DNA of 13,475 nucleotides from Pseudomonadota bacterium (GTDB lineage: Bacteria > Bdellovibrionota > Bacteriovoracia > Bacteriovoracales > Bacteriovoracaceae): assembly GCA_023432655.1 (NCBI GenBank), contig JAEYUK010000144.1, positions 1-13,475 on the forward strand, written 5' to 3'. Of this stretch, positions 7,675 to 12,144 are shown piece after piece. Position 1 is the stretch's first letter. Every line of letters begins with the position of its first letter. A model generated the notes under the pieces. That model ran no database searches. It was not told the DNA's origin and saw only the letters and a program-made list of their open reading frames with translations. The translations under genes and the position numbers were made by a program.

Positions 7675-8143
7675 TTATATTTCGCCTAAGGGCCATCAGA
7701 AATTAATTTCGGAGTTGGAAGAACTGCTCAAGAATGAGCGTCCAGAAGTCACTAAACTCGTTCAGTGGGCCGCGAGCAATGGAGATCGTTCAGAAAATGC
7801 TGACTATCTTTATGGTAAAAAAAGACTCAGAGAAATTGACCGGAGAATTCGTTTTCTTACGCAAAGATTAGATAATGCCGTCGTAGTCGATCCCACCCAA
7901 ATTACTTCCGAGAAGGTCCAGTTTGGGGCCACTGTTGAAGTCATTGACGAAGATGGAAACACCAGAACGTTTACGATTGTGGGAGTAGATGAAGTAGATA
8001 CCGCTAAGAACAGGATTAGCTGGCAGTCCCCGATAGGACGGTCACTCATTGGTAAAGTAGAAGGCGACGAAGTCACCATAAAGGTTCCTGCCGGTGAGAT
8101 CATTTATGAAGTCCAGTCTATTACTTACCTGGCCATAGAGTAA
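7661..8143 (+). CDS. greB: Transcription elongation/cleavage factor GreB
   Basis: The 160-aa protein matches GreB end to end. It begins YISPKGHQKLISELEELL and continues with NERPEVTKLVQWAASNGDRS. The acidic coiled-coil tip GDRSENADY (41-49; Asp42 and Glu45) is the part that enters the RNA polymerase secondary channel and chelates the second Mg for cleavage of backtracked RNA. KKRLREIDRRIRFLTQRL follows, then an FKBP-like C-terminal domain with TRTFTIVGVDEVD and VPAGEIIYEV. The long GreB-type KRLREIDRR segment separates it from GreA. An in-frame ATG at 7625 exists, but the family N-terminus begins at 7661, which I chose. It overlaps the upstream gene by 14 bases and ends 5 bases before the radical SAM gene. 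Confidence 0.92.
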   Translation: MEKNNYISPKGHQKLISELEELLKNERPEVTKLVQWAASNGDRSENADYLYGKKRLREIDRRIRFLTQRLDNAVVVDPTQITSEKVQFGATVEVIDEDGNTRTFTIVGVDEVDTAKNRISWQSPIGRSLIGKVEGDEVTIKVPAGEIIYEVQSITYLAIE

Positions 8144-8148
8144 GCGTT

Positions 8149-9051
8149 ATGAAATTTCTCAGAACTTACATTGAAATATCGAACATCTGTAACCTCCAAT
8201 GCACTTTTTGTCCTGAAGTTGGAAGAGACAAAAAAATTCTTAGTGCCGAAAATTTTAGAAAAGTCTTAAAACAAGTGCTCCCCTACTCAGAACAGATATG
8301 TCTTCATCTCATGGGTGAACCCCTGGCCCATCCGGAATTTCCGGCCATACTCAAAATTTGTGAGGAGGAAGGGGCAACCATTCATCTTACCACCAATGGA
8401 ACTTTTCTAGCGAAGTATGGCTTTGATACTTTTTTAAAATCAAAGGCCCTGCGCCAGATCAACTTTTCGATTCATAGCTATAAAGATAATTTTCCCGGCA
8501 AAGACATTAGACCCTATCTTTACGACATTCTCCAGTTTTCTAAGGAAGCTTTAACTGAAGCTCCCCATTTGTACATAAATTTCAGGCTGTGGAATCTTCA
8601 TCAAACAACAGAAGCTCGGAACGAAAACCAGGACATCATTGATCATGTTTCTGAATTCTTTCAAATGCCGATTAACGAAAGAATCGATGTTGGTTTTAAG
8701 AAAAGTAAAAACATCACCGGTCGCCTCTACTTTCATTTTGACACTCGATTTAAGTGGCCTGATTTCCAGGATCCTGAAAACGGTGATAAAGGCTTTTGTC
8801 ATGCTTTGTCCCAACAGATTGGTATTCATGCAGATGGGACGGTTGTTCCCTGCTGTCTGGACAAGGAAGCAGGCATCCCGTTAGGAAATGTGCTTCAAGA
8901 GAGTTTCGAGGAAATCCTGAACTCACCGCGATTAGTTGCCATGAGAGAAGGTTTCAAAAAACATCTTCTTACCGAGGAACTATGTCGTAAATGTACTTAC
9001 ATCAAACGCTTTGATAAAAAGCTCCGCCCCGACGCTGCCCCTAAAGAATAA
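8149..9051 (+). CDS. Radical SAM protein with C-terminal SPASM-type cysteine domain
   Basis: The 300-aa protein carries the radical SAM cluster motif CNLQCTFC (Cys14, Cys18, Cys21), binding 4Fe-4S and S-adenosylmethionine. It also has the LMGEPLAHPEF motif at 54-64 (GGE-type SAM contact) and TTNGT at 81-85. The C-terminal third has a twitch/SPASM-like pattern: FCHALSQQIGIHADGTVVPC with Cys217, Cys235, Cys236, then GIPLGNVLQESFEEILNS and LCRKC (Cys279, Cys282), able to hold a further cluster. Relatives modify peptides, cofactors or sugars; the substrate here is not deducible. No obvious peptide-precursor gene sits beside it. It starts 5 bases after greB, so it is in the same operon. After its stop comes a T-rich stretch without a hairpin. 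Confidence 0.88.
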   Translation: MKFLRTYIEISNICNLQCTFCPEVGRDKKILSAENFRKVLKQVLPYSEQICLHLMGEPLAHPEFPAILKICEEEGATIHLTTNGTFLAKYGFDTFLKSKALRQINFSIHSYKDNFPGKDIRPYLYDILQFSKEALTEAPHLYINFRLWNLHQTTEARNENQDIIDHVSEFFQMPINERIDVGFKKSKNITGRLYFHFDTRFKWPDFQDPENGDKGFCHALSQQIGIHADGTVVPCCLDKEAGIPLGNVLQESFEEILNSPRLVAMREGFKKHLLTEELCRKCTYIKRFDKKLRPDAAPKE

Positions 9052-9070
9052 TTTTTTTTTGATTTTTTTG

Positions 9071-9099
9071 TTGAATTACGGAAAAGCTACGCCTATACT
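9071..9099 (+). promoter_or_regulatory. lexA promoter
   Basis: TTGAAT (9071-9076), exactly 17 bases, then TATACT (9094-9099) make a near-consensus sigma-70 promoter. Two T-tracts just upstream (9053-9060 and 9063-9069) look like an UP element. The predicted start is near 9106, giving a leader of about 29 bases, with GGAG (9122-9125) as ribosome binding site 9 bases before the lexA ATG. Confidence 0.7.
9077..9091 (+). promoter_or_regulatory. Putative LexA operator 1, TACG-N7-TACG
   Basis: TACGGAAAAGCTACG is a direct repeat with an 11-base period. It lies exactly in the spacer between the -35 and -10 boxes, where bound repressor would block RNA polymerase. A second copy with the same geometry lies 31 bases downstream. 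Repeats are seen directly; binding by LexA is inference. Confidence 0.5.
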
Positions 9100-9107
9100 G
9101 TTTTTAG

Positions 9108-9122
9108 TACGGAAGAAATACG
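9108..9122 (+). promoter_or_regulatory. Putative LexA operator 2, TACG-N7-TACG
   Basis: TACGGAAGAAATACG repeats the geometry of operator 1, 31 bases away (three helical turns). It sits just after the predicted transcription start and touches the lexA ribosome binding site. Both halves continue as TACGGA. The second copy in one promoter makes chance less likely. Confidence 0.5.
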
Positions 9123-9134
9123 GAGTTAAAAATT

Positions 9135-9728
9135 ATGGCACTTACTAAAAAGCAGAAAGACGTATTGGACTACATTACTGATTACGTCAGAGAAAATGAG
9201 TATTCTCCTACACAAAAAGAAATTCAAGAACATTTCGGATTTAAATCTCTGGGCTCAGTTCAGGATTATATTAAATACCTCACTAATGGCGGCTATCTGG
9301 TTAATGACCCTCACTCCGTTAGAGGACTTATGCCATCGACTGTTCAACAGAACACAGAAGAGATTCCCCTACTCGGTAACATCGCGGCAGGTATCCCAAT
9401 TGAAGCTATTGAAAATACCAATATGATCAGCGTTCCGACACATATGTTAGGCCGTGGGCAACATTACGCCCTCAAAGTGAAAGGCGAATCGATGATCGAG
9501 GAAGGTATCCTTAGCGGAGACATCGCAATCATTAAACACCAGACACAAGCTGAGAATGGCCAAATCGTTGTTGCTGTCGTTGATAACGAAACAACTCTGA
9601 AGCGATACTACAAAAAATCAAAGCAAATAGAACTTCATCCCGCAAACCATACGATGAAACCAATCATCATTAAAGATAAGGAATGCGAGATTCGGGGACT
9701 ATTGGTCGGTTTGATTAGAACTTACTAG
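9135..9728 (+). CDS. lexA: LexA repressor (SOS regulator, self-cleaving)
   Basis: The 197-aa protein has a winged-helix DNA-binding domain (1-66, ALTKKQKDVLDYITDYV then PTQKEIQEHFGFKS). Its C-terminal S24 peptidase domain has the cleavage site Ala85-Gly86 in GNIAAGIPIEA, catalytic Ser119 in VKGESMIEEGI and Lys156 in TTLKRYY. All parts for RecA-stimulated self-cleavage are present. The recognition helix reads SLGSVQDYIKYL, unlike the SPNAAEEHLKAL of E. coli LexA, which agrees with a different operator. The start at 9135 is supported by the family N-terminus and GGAG upstream. The promoter carries two TACG-N7-TACG repeats, so autoregulation is likely (inference). The 65-aa gene downstream may be in the same transcript, since no terminator is seen between. 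Confidence 0.93.
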   Translation: MALTKKQKDVLDYITDYVRENEYSPTQKEIQEHFGFKSLGSVQDYIKYLTNGGYLVNDPHSVRGLMPSTVQQNTEEIPLLGNIAAGIPIEAIENTNMISVPTHMLGRGQHYALKVKGESMIEEGILSGDIAIIKHQTQAENGQIVVAVVDNETTLKRYYKKSKQIELHPANHTMKPIIIKDKECEIRGLLVGLIRTY

Positions 9729-9784
9729 TTACACACAAATTCCGAGACACACGAAACGCTTTATATTCGTCAAGGAGGACGTCT

Positions 9785-9982
9785 ATGCTGGCACACGCAC
9801 AAAATCGACATTCTATTCGAGAAATGAGTGAAGTCGAGCTATTCGCAAAGATTCAAGGTGAACTCATCTCTCGCTACGAGGTGGATAGCAGACTAGCTTC
9901 CGAAATGGCATGGGATCTCTTGGAAGTTCTCACTGCTGTTGATGGGGATGTTGAGATGCTCGAGAAATACTTTCTGCACTAA
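9785..9982 (+). CDS. Small cytoplasmic protein downstream of lexA, 65 aa, unknown
   Basis: The ATG at 9785 has a consensus AGGAGG ribosome binding site (AAGGAGGACGTCT before the ATG), so it is well translated. The 65-residue protein is acidic and helical (MSEVELFAKIQGELISRYEV, then LASEMAWDLLEVLTAVDGDV) and has no signal peptide, membrane helix or cysteine. It starts 56 bases after the lexA stop. A TATATT lies at 9762-9767 but no -35 box is visible, so it may be read from the lexA promoter. Genes beside lexA often belong to the SOS response (for example sulA in Pseudomonas), but this protein has no visible likeness to those. I recognise no family. Confidence 0.7.
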   Translation: MLAHAQNRHSIREMSEVELFAKIQGELISRYEVDSRLASEMAWDLLEVLTAVDGDVEMLEKYFLH

Positions 9983-10004
9983 AGTAAATCTCTCAAAAAG
10001 AACA

Positions 10005-10068
10005 AAAAGAGGATGCCGTTAACTCCTGGTAGCGAATGCTACAGGCCCGGATAACTGCGCCCTCTTTT
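10005..10068 (+). terminator. Long imperfect hairpin: bidirectional terminator or structured leader
   Basis: AAAAGAGG (10005-10012) pairs with CCTCTTTT (10061-10068). Further in, GC and GTTA (10015-10021) pair with TAAC and GC (10052-10058) around a C/T mismatch. The tip is CCTGGTAGC (10025-10033) against GCTACAGG (10038-10045), with one bulged G and a GAAT loop. The plus side ends in four T. The minus side continues as TTTTTG then TTCTTTTT, a better U-tract. It may end the lexA transcript, end the antisense transcript from 10564, and/or fold in the leader of the 29-aa gene that starts 30 bases later. I match it to no known RNA family. Confidence 0.55.
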
Positions 10069-10097
10069 CAACCTAAACATGAACTCTAGGAGTAACT

Positions 10098-10187
10098 ATG
10101 GCAGGCGAAGAAGATCTCTGGATCATTAGATCATTTTTAATTCTGATCGGTAGTTTTATGATTTTCAGTTTGGTGGGAGTTATTTAA
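10098..10187 (+). CDS. 29-aa single-helix membrane peptide
   Basis: The ATG at 10098 is preceded by TAGGAG with a 6-base spacer (CTAGGAGTAACT before the ATG), a strong ribosome binding site. The product starts MAGEEDLWIIR and continues as one hydrophobic helix (FLILIGSFMIFSLVGVI) to the C-terminus, so it should sit in the inner membrane with an acidic N-terminus inside or out. Only 29 bases separate it from the hairpin at 10005-10068. It therefore has little room for its own promoter and is probably made by read-through of, or regulation by, that structure. Its stop overlaps the stop of the convergent gene by 4 bases. Size and setting recall SOS-controlled TisB (29 aa), but it lacks TisB-like lysines and amphipathicity. 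Being a real gene is likely; its function is open. Confidence 0.55.
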   Translation: MAGEEDLWIIRSFLILIGSFMIFSLVGVI

Positions 10188-10564
10188 ATAAAATAATAAC
10201 TCTCGACGATTTCTTTCGATAAACCTTGATTTTGATAATGGGGTTTCAGGTACAGGTGTTTGATCACAATATGATTTTTAAGGATCAATCCGCAGACAGT
10301 ATCTTTAATATGGATAAATTTAATATTGTCCGGAAAGAATGGTTCAAGATCTACGGCCGGGGTACCTGACTCCTCCATCATGATTTTCAAAGCATCCTTG
10401 TCCCCCTCGGTCACATCCGAAAACTTTAAGCCTAGTTTTTTAAGGGTGTATCCATAAGGACAATGAAGACAAGCTGACTTACAACAAGTGCCACGTTTTT
10501 TAAGGAAGTATGAGGTAAATACGGTGTATCCCTCGGGAGTCACATAAGAAAGTTCTTTTTCCAT
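10184..10564 (-). CDS. DUF5522 cysteine-rich protein with a short GNAT-like C-terminus
   Basis: From the ATG at 10564 the product has 126 residues. Residues 1-40 match DUF5522: YVTPEGYTVFTSYFLKKRG followed by TCCKSACLHCPYGY, with Cys27, Cys28, Cys32 and Cys35 able to bind a metal or cluster. The C-terminal part ends VIKHLYLKPHYQNQGLSKEI. This looks like the acetyl-CoA-binding motif A of GNAT acetyltransferases (QxQGxG/S), but the protein stops about 10 residues later, so the usual last strands and helix are missing. A TTG start at 10582 would add MIIIQF; I prefer the ATG because the family begins there. No Shine-Dalgarno is present. A -10 box (10577-10572) puts transcription start at about the ATG, so the message may be leaderless. 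Function unknown. Confidence 0.75.
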   Translation of the reverse strand: MEKELSYVTPEGYTVFTSYFLKKRGTCCKSACLHCPYGYTLKKLGLKFSDVTEGDKDALKIMMEESGTPAVDLEPFFPDNIKFIHIKDTVCGLILKNHIVIKHLYLKPHYQNQGLSKEIVESYYFI

Positions 10565-10571
10565 AAATTGG

Positions 10572-10579
10572 ATTATAAT
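10572..10579. promoter_or_regulatory. Palindromic -10 box shared by divergent genes
   Basis: GATTATAATC (10571-10580) is a perfect palindrome and reads TATAAT on both strands. Its distance to each start codon (ATG at 10586 on plus, 10564 on minus) fits transcription starting on or beside the ATG both ways. No convincing -35 is seen on either side. Confidence 0.4.
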
Positions 10580-10585
10580 CAATCT

Positions 10586-11305
10586 ATGATTGTATTACTT
10601 CTTCTTTTTTCAATATTGGCCACAGCTGAGGAAACTTCAGTGGAAAAGTATTGCTTTAGTTCCACCTTGCAAAGTATTTCGGCCAGACAGAAGTTTAAGG
10701 CGATTGAAGTCAACTCTGATACCGTCTCAGTAGATGAGAATTGTCTGGTGATCCAGATGCGTCCTCACAGAAGGGAAATTGTTCAACGTTATATTTTAAC
10801 CAATATCCCAGGCGCACGACTTACTTTCTCCAGCGAGAGTGAAAGAAAAGATCCCTGCAAACTTAAAGTGGAAAAAATTAAATCCACTAAAAGTGAACAA
10901 CTCAATGGTCATATAGCGAATGACTCATTTTCGGTTGGCAAAACCGATACGTCAGGAAATTCTTCTGAGATTAGTCAGATACAGACCCTGAAAGAGTTTG
11001 AATTGACCATGAACCAAGATCAGATTAAAGGGAATTGTAGGTATATTACTGCCGATCGTTACGAGATCACATTAGAGGTAAGAAGGAATCCCAAACCAAT
11101 CTTAGTTGAAACTCAAAAGCCTGAAGACCAGAAAACTATGGTCATTCAAACCCAACTGCAACTAACAAGAGGCGATAGAATTGAAGTTGGCTCTGTGATC
11201 CAAAAAGAAGACGACAAAAATCGCCAGCTGAGTATCTCTCCTGCAGGGCAAATTGAGTCTATGAGTCGGAAGGGAATGGAAAAAGTTTTTTTAAGTTTGC
11301 AGTAA
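10586..11305 (+). CDS. Secreted/periplasmic protein, 239 aa, unknown
   Basis: I take the ATG at 10586, because the product then starts directly with a signal peptide (MIVLLLLFSILATAEE, cleavage after ATA). The TTG at 10568 in the same frame would put a less typical MDYNQS in front. The mature protein (about 225 aa) has four cysteines (23, 53, 91, 151), enough for two disulfides. It is mixed strand and polar, with a Ser/Thr-rich middle (100-130) and a C-terminal stretch LQLTRGDRIEVGSVIQKEDD that looks beta-rich. There is no Shine-Dalgarno; the TATAAT at 10574-10579 suggests a leaderless message. I recognise no family. It is divergent from the DUF5522 gene, with start codons only 21 bases apart. 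Confidence 0.7.
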   Translation: MIVLLLLFSILATAEETSVEKYCFSSTLQSISARQKFKAIEVNSDTVSVDENCLVIQMRPHRREIVQRYILTNIPGARLTFSSESERKDPCKLKVEKIKSTKSEQLNGHIANDSFSVGKTDTSGNSSEISQIQTLKEFELTMNQDQIKGNCRYITADRYEITLEVRRNPKPILVETQKPEDQKTMVIQTQLQLTRGDRIEVGSVIQKEDDKNRQLSISPAGQIESMSRKGMEKVFLSLQ

Positions 11306-11323
11306 ACAAAGAACAACACGCGT

Positions 11324-11340
11324 CTTACAAAATCTTACAT
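11324..11340 (+). promoter_or_regulatory. Direct repeat TCTTACA-N3-TCTTACA (site 1)
   Basis: Two identical heptamers (11324-11330 and 11334-11340) have a 10-base period. The arrangement resembles tandem sites of OmpR-family response regulators. A second pair lies 50 bases downstream. Binding is inference. Confidence 0.35.
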
Positions 11341-11373
11341 TTAAGCACCCTCTAAGCTTCTAACATCACAGAA

Positions 11374-11390
11374 CTTACTTTGTCTTACAA
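11374..11390 (+). promoter_or_regulatory. Direct repeat ACTTACT-N3-TCTTACA (site 2)
   Basis: CTTAC occurs at 11375 and 11385, again 10 bases apart and exactly 50 bases from site 1, so all four lie near the same DNA face. The last copy runs into TACAAT (11387-11392), a possible -10 box without a clear -35. Confidence 0.35.
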
Positions 11391-11492
11391 TTAATTTCTG
11401 ACAGAAATGCCCCCCGGTTTCTTTACTTTGGGGCAAATTGACTAACACTTAATTTGTTTTGACTTGCGGTGCAACTAAATTATTTTGGGAGG

Positions 11493-11705
11493 TTATGACG
11501 TTTCCCTCATTGGCATGTTGGTTGCTTTTATGGACACCAGCAGGGGGAAAGAACTCCATAAAAGTTCAAGAAATATCCCAGGGAAAACTCTAGCTAACCA
11601 CTAAGTTTTTCCTCAAAAAAAGACCCTCCCCAAAAGTTCAATGTTCCTTCCCCTGCAAGGTTTATTAAATAAAAAAAGCCCGAAGAGACCTTCGGGCTTT
11701 TTTTT
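11493..11705 (+). ncRNA. Candidate structured RNA with a possible pseudoknot and its own terminator
   Basis: CTTTTATGGA (11525-11534) and TCCATAAAAG (11555-11564) form a perfect 10-bp stem with a 20-base loop. The loop segment 11541-11554 (CAGGGG...GAAC) can pair with 11643-11655 (GTTC...CCCCTG): 12 pairs, with one bulged G and one mismatch. That would be an H-type pseudoknot. Between them GGAAAACT (11582-11589) and AGTTTTTCC (11604-11612) form another hairpin. A strong terminator closes the region at 11705, and a plausible promoter precedes it. The sequence matches no RNA family I recognise. The 5' end is a guess from the promoter. Confidence 0.3.
11671..11705. terminator. Strong bidirectional Rho-independent terminator
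   Basis: GCCCGAAG (11678-11685), loop AGAC, CTTCGGGC (11690-11697) is a perfect 8-bp stem, flanked by seven A upstream and eight T downstream. It therefore works in both directions. On the minus strand it comes 5 bases after the stop of the small secreted protein. On the plus strand it would end any transcript from 11306-11670. Confidence 0.92.
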
Positions 11706-11709
11706 GCGC

Positions 11710-12126
11710 TTATTCCAAAAGAAGAGCAATCGTTACAGCAGAGGCCACTTTATGAAGATTTGAGCCTTCAGAAATAACAGAATCAATTTTCTTCATTTCC
11801 CCTTCGTTGGCAGCGATTTCAAGGAAAAGTTCTTTAAGAGCTGGTTGACGAACGTCCTGGATGGCAACCACTAGCCCTTCGGCCATATCATCATTTAGTG
11901 CCACTAGTTCATCTTTGAGCTGCTCCTTACCCGCAACTCCGCGACTTTGAACAGTAGCGAGAGTCGAGGCCAGTGGCGCCAGAGCGGAAGCAGTCCCTGT
12001 TTGCAACAAACGAGTCGCTGTAACAAAAGGAAGTAACGTTGTAGCTGAAGTCACTTCTATGATTGATTGAGCGAAAGCAGTTCCAAGGCTAAGTAGTAAA
12101 GAGATGGCAACTAATGTCTTTTTCAT
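11710..12126 (-). CDS. Small secreted helical protein, 138 aa, unknown
   Basis: The ATG at 12126 has a good ribosome binding site (AAAGGAG, 5 bases upstream). A clear signal peptide follows (MKKTLVAISLLLSLGTAFA, cleavage before QS). The mature part of about 119 residues has no cysteine and is Ala/Leu-rich and probably all helical (ASALAPLASTLATVQS, then LKDELVALNDDMAEGLVVAI). It lies 18 bases after the DUF4105 gene on the same strand and ends directly at a strong terminator, so it is the last gene of that transcript. I recognise no family. Periplasmic location is well supported; a functional link with the DUF4105 protein is inference from co-transcription only. Confidence 0.75.
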   Translation of the reverse strand: MKKTLVAISLLLSLGTAFAQSIIEVTSATTLLPFVTATRLLQTGTASALAPLASTLATVQSRGVAGKEQLKDELVALNDDMAEGLVVAIQDVRQPALKELFLEIAANEGEMKKIDSVISEGSNLHKVASAVTIALLLE

Positions 12127-12144
12127 AAGTACTCCTTTTCGAGT

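Larger units (their letters stand above)
11306..11670. other. Intergenic region without a confident gene
   Basis: After the stop at 11305 the region holds the two CTTAC repeat pairs. A weak inverted repeat follows (TGCCCC 11408-11413 / GGGGCA 11430-11435, no T-tract). A possible promoter is TTGACT (11459-11464), N16, TATTTT (11481-11486). The strongly paired stretch 11525-11655 is described as an RNA candidate. A 32-codon frame (11495-11593, MTFPSLACWLLLWTPAG at its start) follows GGGAGG, but the spacing of two bases is too short for confidence. Confidence 0.5.

Noticed and set aside
10013..10054. 13-codon frame inside the long hairpin (MPLTPGSECYRPG)
   Set aside because: The purine-rich AAAAGAGG directly abuts the ATG with no spacer and is itself base-paired, so initiation is unlikely; probably chance.
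11408..11435. TGCCCC/GGGGCA inverted repeat as terminator for the 239-aa gene
   Set aside because: The stem is only 6 bp with a 16-base loop and no T-tract follows; it lies over 100 bases past the stop.
11541..11564. Resemblance to the RNase P RNA core (GGGGGAAAG followed by CTCCATA)
   Set aside because: The partner motif near the 3' end of RNase P RNA is absent and the region to the terminator is too short.
11495..11593. 32-codon frame after GGGAGG, with a hydrophobic start
   Set aside because: The spacing to the ATG is only 2 bases, it ends without a recognisable protein pattern, and it lies over the strongest RNA stem. A small gene cannot be excluded.
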